A DNA stretch of 64,000 bases, from contig MU008157.1 in the NCBI GenBank assembly GCA_010909165.1, positions 62,001 to 126,000 on the forward strand, read 5' to 3'. Origin of the DNA: Anthoceros angustus. Its lineage: Eukaryota; Streptophyta; Anthocerotopsida; Anthocerotales; Anthocerotaceae. Positions within the stretch are counted from its first letter, which is position 1; every line of letters begins with the position of its first letter. Made by a program: the position numbers and the translations under genes. This document shows positions 33,794-45,000 of the stretch, one piece after another. The notes below the pieces were generated by a model. The model had not been told where the DNA came from. It searched no databases and saw only the letters and a program-made list of their open reading frames with translations.

Positions 33794-36545
33794 ATGAGTT
33801 GCATTGTAAAGGCTGCCTGTGCTACCTGCTCTAGTCCCCTGGTGCATGAGGCGTCTTGCCAGAGCTGTGTGGCTGCACATAGTGTAGCACGATTTCCTGA
33901 TAAGGGGAGCCTGCAAGTGTGCGAGTTCTTGGGTGCCAGAGAATTGGACTCCCTTAGCAAGTCTCTGGCCCGGCCCCAGGTGTATGGGAGTAGCAGCGGA
34001 GGGTCAAAGCAGCTGGGAGTTTTCAATTCCTCTCAACCACGGCCGGGCAGGTCCCCTTCTCCAAGTGGAGGCTGGTTCCAACCGTTGACACCTCTCTCGG
34101 GTGCCAAGTCTCCCTTGGGGAATGGACAGCCTGACTCAACAGGACGAGGGGCTGACGCTCCTGGAGCCAGTGGCGCCGATTCGGCTTTAGTCCTCTCTCA
34201 GCAGGAGTATGCGCAGGAATGGGGAAATAAACCGCATCGTATTGCGCTGTTTGTGGAGCCGTCTCCTTTTGCGTGAGTCTTTCTCTCAGTTGATGAGTCT
34301 GTGCACCATGCAAACTGTATGTGTCAACCGTTTGTAGTTCAGACCATGTATGTTATATCGATGGGTCACAGACTGAAGTTTAGGCTGTGTAGATCAGGCT
34401 AGAGCTCACCCCTGCTTCTTCCTTCATACCCTTCTTATGACGAGAGGTCTCTGTTTTGTTCAGATATGTTTCTGGATACAAAAATCGGTTTCAGAACTTA
34501 ATCAAGGGCCTCAGGGAGCTGGGAGACGAGGTTAGTAGCCATGACGCCTGACACTATAAAAGTCGAGGCGTTATGTTCATTCGTCATGCCAGTCCCTGCC
34601 TTTAAGTTTCGACAGGAGTTCTGAAATTCCTCTGCGGATGTCAAAACATTGATCCAGGTTCTGATCGTGACAACTGATAAAGGTGTGCCTCAAGACTTCC
34701 ACGGTGCAAAAGTTGTTGGTTCCTGGAGGTATTAATGGTGCTTCCAGTTTGTATTGTGCGTATGTGTCCGGACAGACAAGCTTGCAGGTCACGGATCACT
34801 CGCTGTTGGTTGTAATGTGCAGTTTTCCATGCCCTTGGTACAACGTCCTCTTCCTCTCTCTAGCACTTAGCCCTCGCATCTTCCGCCAGGTTGCAGATTT
34901 TAAGCCTGACATTATTCACTGTACATCACCGGGAATCATGGTATGCCTCTTGTTTTTGTCTGTCTTACTGACATGCAGCTGGTTGTCTGCTTATCACAAT
35001 GGATATCGGTCCTGGAATTTTGATCGGTCCCAAACTGTACAGGTCTTTGGGGCTCTTGTGATTGCCAAGCTCTTGCGTGTCCCACTTGTGATGTCTTATC
35101 ACACCCACGTTCCTTTGTAAGTTTCAAGGTTCTCAGTCCCCAGTGCTTGTGGTTGCATTTTTGTTGTTCTTTTCCTTCTGCTTGTAGTGTGTGTTCGTCT
35201 CCTTGATTGTCTTTCTTCTCTCACACTTGAGCAGATATATCCCCAAATATACATTCAGCTGGCTTGTAAAGCCCATGTGGCTAGTGATCAGTAAGTCTCG
35301 AGTCCCTCTGAGGATCTTCAAGGAAATAAAAGTTCAGGATACACGTTCTAGCCTGTGGTTGAAGCAAAGTGTACGATGGCTGACAGGCTACTGCCGTATT
35401 TGTTTGCAGAGCTGTTGCACAGAGCAGCAGATCTTACTCTTGTGACCTCCCACGCTCTGGGGAGGGAACTCAAAGCTGCTGGGGCTGCTGCTGGTAGGCA
35501 TTGATCGTATTAAGGTTTCACTTGTCCTGAATGGTCAATTCCATTCCAAACAATAAGTGGATCCTGTGTGTTGCAGCTGAGAGAATAAAGGTATGGCAGA
35601 AAGGTGTTGACTCGGAAAGTTTCAATCCAAAGTTCAAGAGCCAGGAAATGAGACGGCAGCTCAGGTTAGAGCTGGTCTGGTGTCTGCCACTTGAATGTGA
35701 TTTTAGCTACCAAAGCACAAGGATCTTCTGATTCATAGGCAGTTTGTTTCTTCTCAGTGGTGGTGAACCAGACAAACCTCTCATCGTCCATGTTGGTCGC
35801 CTTGGAGCAGAGAAAAATTTGGACTTTTTGAAAGGGTAATGACAAAAATACTTGGACAGAACTCTTACGTGAGTGTAATGACAGTCCTCTGATCCGTAAG
35901 TGGCTAGCTGTGTTGCAGGATGTTGGAAAGAGTCCCAGAAGCGCGCCTTGCATTTGTAGGTGATGGACCCTACAGGTATGTCTGCCTGTTTTATTACCTT
36001 GCTATGCAGGACTCTGACTTGTGGCCTCTTCCTCCATCAGATTTTGCAGCATCGATCTAATAAATCTGCTTCTCACCCACAGGAAAGAGTTGGAGCGGAT
36101 GTTCCAGGGCATGCCAGTAACTTTTGTTGGCATGCTGTCTGGAGAGCCCCTGTCACAAGCTTATGCAAGTGGTGACATATTCATCACTCCTTCCGTGACG
36201 GAGACTTTGGGCTTCGTGGTTCTGGAAGCCATGGCCTCTGGAGTGGCGGTTGTAGCAGCTCGGGCAGGAGGAATACCTGACATTGTCACCAGAGAAGGCG
36301 AGACCGGCTATCTCTTCACCCCTGGCGACTTGGATGACTGTGTGACAAAAGTGAAGCAACTCATCCACTCAAATGAGCTCAGACAGAACATGGCGATAGC
36401 TGCCAGGGAAGAAGTGGAGAAGTTTGACTGGAGAGCTAGCACAAGGCGGGTCCGAGAAGATTACAGTGTTGCCAGATGGTTGTGGGGAAGGAAGGCCGGA
36501 CAACTTTGGGGTTGGCTCCGGCGTCCTGTATGGAGGACTGCTTAG
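33794..36545 (+). CDS. SQD2: UDP-sulfoquinovose:diacylglycerol sulfoquinovosyltransferase (SQD2-like), plastid
   Basis: GT4 glycosyltransferase that makes the thylakoid sulfolipid SQDG from UDP-sulfoquinovose and diacylglycerol at the plastid envelope. Eleven exons join in phase: 33794-34272, 34464-34530, 34658-34728, 34823-34940, 35043-35116, 35235-35290, 35410-35493, 35577-35664, 35758-35835, 35919-35975 and 36083-36545, giving 544 residues. The first ~145 residues are Ser/Ala/Gly-rich and suit a plastid transit peptide. The mature part begins HRIALFVEPSPFAYVSGYKN. The donor-side GT-B domain contains KGVDSESFNP, IVHVGRLGAEKNL, FVGDGPYR and the conserved ETLGFVVLEAMASG with ARAGGIPD. Introns are GT-AG, 71-191 bp. 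The sequence follows SQD2 block by block with no break. The start is the first ATG; a GTG upstream in the same frame is not credible. Confidence 0.95.
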
Positions 36546-36714
36546 TCAGCTGTTTCTGGAGAGCTCTTCTCCCTTCCACCATGGGACTTCAGCACTCCAC
36601 ATTGTATGTGTATGTGTACTCCAGTTTTTCAAGTTTTTGGTCTTGTTATGTATTTCGCGTCTGGACGATGCTATGCGGTGTCTTGGTCCTTGAGGTCCGC
36701 ATACCGCTCTATCC

Positions 36715-37775
36715 GGAAGGGATCGACCTCCGAGTGTCGTTGGTGCTTCTCCATGGAGTTCACGTCTCCATATTGGACGTCATCCCAATCTTCAGTGAAC
36801 AAATGCAAGGAATGCTTGCGCGCCCCACTGCTGCGCAGCATGCTCCTGAGCTGCGTGGCGTACTGCGGAGATTGCTGTGCCTTGGCTATGGTCTCTTCAA
36901 ACGCATTCTGGAATCGGGCGATCCAGCATGTCAGGTAGCCGCGATCACCTTCCTCCCTTCTCCTCGGGGGCGAAAGTGTATCATGCAGTAAAAATATATC
37001 GCACCTGTGTTTTCCAGGACACTTCGTTGGATAGTTCTTAGTTGTTTGGTACCTCTCAAAAGGTACTTCTCTTATGATTTGCAAACAGGGATTGTGCTCG
37101 CTATGTTGATGTGTTGATGGAGACATGACCCCAGGAAAATGGTGAAAACCTGGACGGAGAAAGGGGAGAAATCAGTTGAGGTATGATTTCAGTAGTTCCT
37201 GGCTGATAATTTGCGGCATCCATCAAAGGGTATTTCATGAACAAGTTGTTGTGCCACTTGGTTACAGGCTGACAACGGCTTCCATCACTATCTGGAAGCT
37301 TGGACATGAAGTAATTGTCATTGGCAGGTCGCTTAATACTGGTTCCCTGGTCCAGTTTTACTTCCCTGTGGTGAACCAGAGAGGTCTATTCACACCCATT
37401 ACTTAAGGTGTTTGGTTGATGGTGGCTGATTCTCATTGACATCAAAGCTGTCCGGATCTGTTGAAGCTTTGTATGATGGATTTTGACGCTTGCAGACCTT
37501 TGCTAGGTGGTAAATACCAAAATTCATTATCATACAAAGCTTCCGCAGATCGAGCAGTGACAACGTCGGACAGGTTTGACATCAATGAGAATCAAACATT
37601 CCAAAAAGCCAGCATCAACCAACCAGCAATCACAACTACATTCTGCTTTGCCACCAGAATGTCCTAGTCCACAATGTAACGCGTGAAGTTCCTCGAGCAA
37701 GGGGCTTGGTCACAAGCAGCTCCTCCCGGGGCCTCAAATCTCTGGTTAAAAACATCCCTCGCCTACCATTTTCGA
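36715..37775 (-). pseudogene. Broken TPR-SET gene fragment split by an insertion
   Basis: Two minus-strand pieces match the middle of the neighbouring TPR-SET genes. At about 37775-37690 is RGMFLTRDLRPREELLVTKPLARG, the SET N-terminal strand. At about 36993-36715 is ARFQNAFEETIAKAQQSPQYA, then SLHLFTEDWDDV and SMEKHQRH, ending in unrelated sequence. In the intact genes these pieces are adjacent, so roughly 0.67 kb has been inserted between them. The N-terminal half and the catalytic NHSC part are missing. The first piece is closest to the SET gene at 38071; the second is closer to the one at 54690. Confidence 0.8.
37404..37632. repeat. Imperfect inverted repeat (hairpin) in the insertion
   Basis: The left arm (about 37407-37480: TTGGTTGATG, TGATTCTCATTGACATCAAA, CTGTCCG, GAAGCTTTGTATGAT) recurs as the reverse complement in the right arm (about 37528-37630: ATCATACAAAGCTTC, CGGACAG, TTTGACATCAATGAGAATCA, CATCAACCAA). 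The arms are 75-100 bp with a loop of roughly 50 bp. It lies inside the sequence that splits the SET fragment, so it may be a foldback or MITE-type element, or a hairpin RNA source. Confidence 0.8.
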
Positions 37776-38070
37776 AAGCCGGATGGTTGCAGAATGTTGG
37801 ATTGCAGCCGTGTGCTTGCAGAAAGTAGGATCGTCTCAGCCCTCCTTCCAATGCTCGCGCACGTGCAGGTGTCTCATTAAGCATTCAAATTTCTCAACCC
37901 CCGTTTCGGGTTCAGCCGTCATATAAATCGGGGGCTGGCTCGAGCGTGGAGCATTCGGATTCAAGAACCTGTTCAACTCCAAGGAGCGCGTAGCCTTACT
38001 GGAGCTCTGTGCGCTCTTCTTGACCGTATAGTACATACGCCACCTTCTCCAGGGTTAGGAATCTCACCAC

Positions 38071-40491
38071 TTGTCAGGCAGATCTTCACAGTTCCGATTG
38101 CAGCACCTCTACACCGAGTGCACCATGTCCGGAGACAGTGCCGTCCCTATAGATGATGCGTTGGCTTTCGCACTCAATTTAGATGGCATCAGTTTCACCA
38201 AGTGCTCACATGATTTGGATAAAGCAGGCCTGATTGCGTGCCACAATGCAGCTGCGGAGGAGGCCAAGAAACTTATGCGACGTAGCAGAACACCGCAGTT
38301 CAGCTGTCGTTTGCTAGGCCCTGAGAGGCAAACCGCTCCACTCTCAAGTTTAACGCCGATGTTTTTGTGGGAGTCGTCGGAGGGCATGTTTCGTTTGGCT
38401 TCTACAGACTTAGATCGGGTGTTGTACAACGGGCGGGTCTTGTATGGCAGGTTGTGTGCCAAGCCATTTATGACAGCAGGAGTTCACACAGTTTTGGAAG
38501 ACATAAGTGGAAGTGGAGTCTTACTGGTTATTGACAACGCTGTGTGCACAACTGCAAGCCAGAAAGATGTCTGGAACAAGTACCCGGACGGTATGGAGGT
38601 GGCGATTAAAGAACCGTTGTTCACACAGCTGTGGAATGATGGGACTATTGGCTTGAAGGTTACCAATCCAGCAGATATTGTGCCATTGCAGGACAGGTTC
38701 TTATGTCTTCGAGCTATGGAGTATGTACAATGTGGATGGAATGAACTTATGAAGCACAGCGCAGAGGCTCTTGTTGCTCGAGGACACACTCACTTCGATC
38801 AACGAGAGTGGAGCAGGGCAGCTATTTGCTGCACAATTAGTGCCAAAGTCCTGGAGAGTTATAAACAGAGATTACAGGCGGATGTGAATGCCACGACCGG
38901 GATCTCGACCGCTGCACGCGCGATGGCAATCAACGACGTTAACCTTACCAAAATCTACGGAAAGATCAGTGACGCTTATTTGCGCTTGGGACGCTACAAG
39001 AAAGCTTTGGACAATGCTGAAATGTCATTGCAGCTCAGCCCTAACCATGTGGACAGCTTGCTCCGGAGGGCTAGATCTTTGAAGGGGATGCACCGATACG
39101 ACGACGCAATTGGCTGTCTTCAGGTGGTGCAGGCGAGTTCCGTCAGACCGCACTTCGAATCGATAGCACAAGCAGCTGCTCAACAGGGCCGTCGGGGCAT
39201 CTACCAGTTGCAATTGGTAGACCTTATAGAGGGAATCAACGATGCTTCAGAGTTTGAAACGTACGTTGGACCGATCGAGATTCGCATTGCCAGCGAAAAT
39301 GGTAGAAGAGGGATGTTTGCAACTAGAGATGTGAGGCCCGGAGAGCTGCTGCTTGTGAGCAAGCCCCTTGCTCGAGGAACTGCACGCGCGACAGGGCCGA
39401 GATTGGAGTTTTTTTGTCACTCACAAGATCCGAATCCTGGACCACAAGAAATCCTCTGCCAGCTGAGTGAAGAGAAGTACAATGCCACAGTGCAAATGAT
39501 AGCGAAGGCACAAGACTCTCCACAATATGCTACGCAAGTGAAAAGTCTGCAGCATGGCTTCGTGGCCAAACAAGATTTGCCTCCAATGTCTTTGTTCACT
39601 GAAGACTGGGATGATGATAAGTATGGAGATGTAAGTTCCCCAGAGAACCAAGAACTTCATGTGATGAGCTTAGACACAGCTGGTATCCGTGCCGCTCTAC
39701 TGACCAATGCGTTTGTTGAGAAGAGAGACAGCGCTCCAGCATATCTATATGGATTGCCCTCTTTCTTCAACCATTCATGTGCTCCCAACTGCTTCCAATA
39801 CTCACTCGGGGACCTTCAGTTCATGAGCTCGTCCCGTTCAGTATCAGCTGGAGAGATGCTTGCTATTAGCTACTTTCCTCCTGTTACCAACTTCAACTTC
39901 CGCAAGCAAGCGAGTATGAAACACCTCGGCCAGAAGTGCGACTGTGTGAGGTGTACGTTAGAAGACCAGGCAATTACGGAGATTCCGGCGTTGGGAGCTC
40001 TGGTGACAAGATATTGTACAGACTTCGCAGTCGCTACTTTCACCTTACAAGATATACGAGCTCCACAATACAAAGACAAGTGTTTCCAAGTGAAACAAGA
40101 GCTGGAGACAATCCTCAAGGGCGAAGAATGTAGATTGTTCACGGAGGAGCAAAAGGACTGGATTCGGTCCTCCTTTGCCCAGGTTTATGTGCTGCCACTG
40201 CTGGGGTATCCAAGGTTGTTCGATAAGGACTGGCTGGATGAAGTTGTTCGAATTCTAAGTTCAGTTATTCCCGGGAGTACAAGTTTACTTGGGATTTTGG
40301 CCATTTTGCACGCCTTCCTCGTCCGGGTTGATCCAGAAGACCACATAAGAGAACATTTCCTGCAAGCCTGTGAGAACCTCTATTTGCCGGTGGAGAAAAG
40401 CTTTGACAATTTAATCCATTGGGCTCATCAACGTCAATACAGTGCTCTGTTCTTGCGGGACCTAGTTACTTCATTTAATTTGTCTGATTGA
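38071..40491 (+). CDS. TPR-SET domain protein, intronless, catalytic motifs intact
   Basis: 806 residues in one exon. It is a plant TPR-SET family protein, a putative lysine methyltransferase (chromatin or non-histone substrates unknown). Residues about 128-220 form the N-terminal domain with GRVLYGRLCAKPF, a D-N-A-V-C-T-T block and EVAIKEP-type sequence. TPR-like helices span about 230-350 (AYLRLGRYKKALDNAEMSL). The SET domain runs about 403-630, starting with GRRGMFATRDVRPGELLL. Asn567-His568-Ser569-Cys570 is the NHSC SAM-binding motif, Tyr601 (AISYF) the expected catalytic tyrosine, and C623-x-C625-x2-C628 the post-SET zinc site. The start may be M1 or M19; the second opens with MSGDSAVPIDDAL, which aligns best with the paralogs. 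No introns are seen, in contrast to the intron-rich island upstream. Confidence 0.92.
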   Translation: MSGRSSQFRLQHLYTECTMSGDSAVPIDDALAFALNLDGISFTKCSHDLDKAGLIACHNAAAEEAKKLMRRSRTPQFSCRLLGPERQTAPLSSLTPMFLWESSEGMFRLASTDLDRVLYNGRVLYGRLCAKPFMTAGVHTVLEDISGSGVLLVIDNAVCTTASQKDVWNKYPDGMEVAIKEPLFTQLWNDGTIGLKVTNPADIVPLQDRFLCLRAMEYVQCGWNELMKHSAEALVARGHTHFDQREWSRAAICCTISAKVLESYKQRLQADVNATTGISTAARAMAINDVNLTKIYGKISDAYLRLGRYKKALDNAEMSLQLSPNHVDSLLRRARSLKGMHRYDDAIGCLQVVQASSVRPHFESIAQAAAQQGRRGIYQLQLVDLIEGINDASEFETYVGPIEIRIASENGRRGMFATRDVRPGELLLVSKPLARGTARATGPRLEFFCHSQDPNPGPQEILCQLSEEKYNATVQMIAKAQDSPQYATQVKSLQHGFVAKQDLPPMSLFTEDWDDDKYGDVSSPENQELHVMSLDTAGIRAALLTNAFVEKRDSAPAYLYGLPSFFNHSCAPNCFQYSLGDLQFMSSSRSVSAGEMLAISYFPPVTNFNFRKQASMKHLGQKCDCVRCTLEDQAITEIPALGALVTRYCTDFAVATFTLQDIRAPQYKDKCFQVKQELETILKGEECRLFTEEQKDWIRSSFAQVYVLPLLGYPRLFDKDWLDEVVRILSSVIPGSTSLLGILAILHAFLVRVDPEDHIREHFLQACENLYLPVEKSFDNLIHWAHQRQYSALFLRDLVTSFNLSD

Positions 40492-40740
40492 GATTTATGG
40501 TATATTTTGTTCGAAATATATATAGATAATAAATATAATTTGTTAGTATAAAATAGAATGATATATATATTAATTTTACAGATATAGAGAGACTATAGTT
40601 TAAATTTTATCTATAGTATGATTTTATTTAAAACATCATGATGTCATAAAGAATTTTATTTTTTAATATATATATAAATAAATGCAAAAAAAAAATTGTT
40701 CAAGGGGTGACTCTATTGGAACTCTATAGTAAAGCATCCC
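40492..40740. other. AT-rich spacer after the first TPR-SET gene
   Basis: Low-complexity A/T DNA with several TATATATA runs. It probably includes the 3' UTR and polyadenylation region of the SET gene. No gene is seen. Confidence 0.5.
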
Positions 40741-42085
40741 TTAGACGGATCAGCGCTTAAATTGGATGCCACCCACCCTCAGCTTCATGGTCCTACGGGG
40801 CCATCTATTTTAATAAACATCCTGCCGCTCGTTTCCGCAATGTGCAAGCCATCTTGCCCTTATACGACTCTGCAGTTTGTGGAGCCATTCTGCCCTCGGC
40901 TCCGCAGTGTGCGGGGCCGTCTTGCCCTCATCTATGCAGTATGCCGGGCCATCTTGCCCTCGCCTCTGCAGTGTGCGAGGCCGCTTGTTCCGTCTACATA
41001 GTGAGAACATCATGCCTTCGTCCCCACACACTGCGTCTACATAGTGAGAACATCATGCCTTCGTCCCCACACACTGCATCTACATAGTGTAAACATCATG
41101 CCTTCGTCCCCACACACTGCGTCTACATAGTGTAAACATCATGCCTTCTTCCCCACACACTGCGTCTACATAGTGAGAACGTCTCCGAGTGTGTGGGGCC
41201 ATCCTGCCTTCATCTCCGGAGTGTGTGAGGCCACCAGTTGCGTCTACATAGTGTGAACATCACGTCTACATAGTGTGAACATCACGTCTACATAGTGTGA
41301 ACATCACGCCTTCGTCTCCGTAGCGTGTAGGGCAATCCTGCCCTCATCTTCACATTGTACGGGGCATCCTGCCCTCATCTTTGCAATGTGAACATCATGC
41401 CTCCCGTGTAGTGTGGGGGTCCGCCAGTTGTTAGTGCCTTACATCATACGGGTAAGTGCTTGCATGGGGTGCAACCAATCCCCAGCTTCATGGTCCTACA
41501 GGGCAACCTATTATATAAACATCTTGCCCTCGTCTCCACATTGTGCGAGGCTACCAATTGTTAGTGCCTTACGTCGGACAGATCAGTGCTTGGTTGGGGT
41601 GCCATCCATCACCAGCTTCATGTTCCTATAGGGCTACCTATAATAAACATCATGCCTACGTGGGATAGATCACTACTTGGATGGGGTGCCATCCATCCCC
41701 AACTTCATGGTCCTATGAAGCCACCTATTCCTAGCTTCATGGTCCTACGGAGCCACTTATTTACCACCCATCCCCAGCTTCATGGTCCTACGTTTCCACC
41801 TATTATAAACATCATGCCTTCATCTCCGCTGTGTACGGGGCTGCCAATTGTTAGTGCTTTATTCTAATATAAACATCTTGCCCTTGTCTCCGCAGTGTGC
41901 GCGGGGCCGCTAGTTGTTAGTGCCTTACCCTATGATAAACATCCTGCCCTCATGTGAGAGGCTGCCAATTGTTAGTGCCTTCCGTGGAACAAATCAGTGC
42001 TTTGATGGGGTGTCACCCGTCACCATGTGAGAGGCTGCCAATTGTTAGTGCCTTAGTGGAGATCGATTGCTTTGATGGGGTGTCA
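40741..42085. repeat. Complex satellite array, left part
   Basis: Built from recurring phrases in similar order: AGCTTCATGGTCCTA, a GGGGCCACCTATNATAAACATC-like phrase, TGCCCTCGTCTCCGCAGTGTG and CAATTGTTAGTGCCTTA, then GATGGGGTGCCATCCATC. The same phrases resume at 51354 beyond the large element, so this is one array in two parts. Open frames here are repeat artefacts. Confidence 0.85.
40992..41310. repeat. Minisatellites within the satellite: about 47-bp and 22-bp units
   Basis: About four copies of a unit with CATCATGCCTTCGTCCCC and CACACTGCGTCTACATAGTG run from about 41000 to 41180. Three copies of the 22-bp unit ACGTCTACATAGTGTGAACATC follow at about 41245-41310. Confidence 0.88.
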
Positions 42086-42099
42086 CAAGTCTGCGTAAT

Positions 42100-45000
42100 A
42101 TGATTAGATTGAAATGGTCTTTGGGCAAAAGCGATAAACTTTCCCATCATCATATCCAAAAAGCATGTCCCGAAAACCATATGCGTTATTGCGGGTTTTG
42201 AAGAAATTTGGCATCCACTTTTCGACAGGACCGAAAAGAACGTGGCCAAAAAATTATTGTCTTTGAATTCATTCCTCCAAAACTTGAGAAAAAGTGTGGG
42301 GACCGGGCTGTGGATGCGTTTGAACATTTGTCGACAGCCGGTCTTATCATGTGTTGTCCTAAAAAATAAGGTCCATCGAATAGAGACACGGTTTTGGCGA
42401 TTTGGAACATAATCGCAAATTACATGTTGTACCGTCATTTTGTGTGCCCATACTCTGCACTTGGTTAAGCCGTTTATGTCCATGGTGGAACACACAACCT
42501 ATCCACTGAGAAGTCGCGGTCGGCGCATACCTTCCCCACAGTCCAGCACTAGTAGGAGTCCATGGTCAATTGAAAACCTAACTAATCAACTCCATGAACC
42601 ATGTTCATCAAGTGTTTCAATGTCCTCGCCGATGCAACATCTTACATAGCCATTATCCATGACGTCCCTTCCTTCCATATGTTCCGGAGCTTCCTCCACA
42701 CAGCGCAAAACGTATATGTTTTTCCGTATTATGGTTCGGTCCTTGCATTTAGTTGCTTGTTTTGTTAGAAAACCCGTATGCCAAGATGAATGTGTCGAAG
42801 AAGCAATTTGTCGACGTGTTTCCGCAACCTCATGCTCCGTCGTTGAGAGCGACCCCCATTGCCCGCGTTGGTGGTCGATCGTAAAATCATCTCCTCTAGG
42901 TACCGCCTTCAAATGCGTCGTGCATTTAGTCACCCACCAATGGACTTTAATGAATGGGCGTCACATTGGAAGTCCACCTGTAGGACTTTTGCGAGCCAGA
43001 ACGGTCGATTGTCAGCATTTGTCTCACAAGGCACCGCAATCATGTGACCTGTTTGTATCTCCAACACATCGCCGTTCAAGCTTTTTTGTCGGTATGCTCC
43101 AACATACATGTCCCGCCAGGGCACTTGACGAACGATTGGATGCTGTAAAATCTCAGCCTTTGGTACAACCAAAGGGCGATGCAACTCTTCATTATGTGTT
43201 CTATCGTACCATTGCCAAGGGGTCTTCAATTCCTCAGCATGCTCACATGCTATCTTGTCCACGATGGCTGATTGCTCAGCCCAGAATTCCTCCCACCAAA
43301 TATCCTCACCGCGCCCAAATGGGTCCTGAGTTTTTCCTCTAGTTTCCCACGCATTGCTGCAAGACTTCTTTCGGGATCTCTCCCCTCTGCAACCGCTTTT
43401 TTACTTCGGACCTCCAAATGAACCAAACGAGCAGCTTGAATAGGAGTAGATGGGACATTATTCAAAAACTCCAAACCCTCGTCCGGTGACCAGTATTCAT
43501 CAGTGGAATATTGTTTACCCCTCATCACAGTAACAAGTCCGCGCTCACCTCGCGTTTCTCGGGTTATTTTGAACTGATGCTGAAAAGATATATTGTGCAA
43601 CTGTTTCACTGCAGCAACCTGTTTATAGCCAGCCTTACCATAAGGTATTGGCCACACAAACTTTCGGAAGTCTGGAACTTCTTTCACCTCCATAATTTTT
43701 GGTTTGGGCGTATATGCATTCTCCAAAATACCGGTCAGTTTGGGCAGCGTGAAAGCTTCCTTCCGTGCAAGCACTTGAAAACCTCGAAAACATCGTCAAC
43801 TGGTCATGAGTGTGCCCAACCGGAGGAATCCTACTTTTACCTTCTCAAAACCTTAAGCTCTACCAACATATTCGTAAGCGAATAGCGTGCATTCTTATTC
43901 TCCCGTGCGGTATTGTCGAGTTGAAGATAAAGAACCTTTGGTAGTAGTCCTCGTAATTTGAAATGACATCGGATATTGGCTATAGTCGAGTTTGCATCGT
44001 TCGGATGTTCCGTATGCCATGAAGAGTTCCGCCGACATGGTGTAGTTATAAATCATGCACCCCACAACATGGACGTCGATCAAACCTACATCAGCGGTCC
44101 TTGGGTAACGCGTGAAATGTGGAAGCTGTCTTCGTTGGTCCATCCGTCGATGGATATCCCGATATACTTTGCCGGGTCTCCATAACATTTCACGCGGTGC
44201 TTGATGCATTTTCTCTCTCGGACTTGATGCTGCGCCTCGGATCGACTTCAAATGCTTCGCAAAATAATCACCCAAACAACGTTGAGGAATAAACCGCCTG
44301 GAAGGAATAGCAACGAATACCGAGCGACCACGACTTCACAAACTCGCCTCGGCCGGCGTAGTGACAGGCCGTGGCCGACCGGCGACTATCGCCGAGGGCG
44401 CGCGACCGACGCGCTGGCCGACCGCGCACCATCCCCCACCGCATTGCCAAAACACAATTTCACATCAAGCCTCACCTTGTTTTTCTCTGTTTTTCTCGCT
44501 CTTTATATTTCGTTTGAGGTAATCGCAGTTGTGCACAAGGCAAACCGATTGCTCTTGAATTTTCACCTTGTGGAAGTCGTAGCCCAAAGTGACAAAAGTA
44601 GGAATGAGAAACATCATCTTGTGTTGCATATGTTGCTTGTATTCTTGAAACACCTCGCCTTTTGAGTAAGAGTCGGAAGGTGATACACTTCAATGTTTGG
44701 CATTCTCTCGGCAATAAGCATAAGCAGTTGGTTCATCCACGCGAGGCATTGCGACATCTTGATTCATTCGTACCGAGAAGGCGGACCACGCAATGTTTCC
44801 GCAACCTCATGCTCCGTCGTTGAGAGCGACCCCACGATCGCGTTGGTGGTCGATCGTAAAATCATCTCCTCTAGGTACCGCCTTCAAATGCGTCGGTGCA
44901 TTTAGTCACCCACCAATGGACTTTAATGAATGGGCGTCACATTGGAAGTCCACCAGAGAACTTTTGCGAGCCGTAATGGTCGATTGTCGACATCTGTCTC

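Noticed and set aside
37176-37406. Frame with KLGHEVIVIGRS as an SQD2-like exon
   Set aside because: The resemblance is limited to a short glycosyltransferase-like phrase, and it lies in the insertion that splits the SET relic.
40990-41310. CRISPR-like array from regularly spaced short repeats
   Set aside because: The spacers are themselves repeats and the sequence is plant nuclear DNA; it is a minisatellite.
42013-42495. 160-residue minus-strand frame as a separate gene of the element
   Set aside because: Two frames are open at once, no motif is recognised and it crosses the proposed element end; kept only as the unassigned tail of the transposase-like gene.
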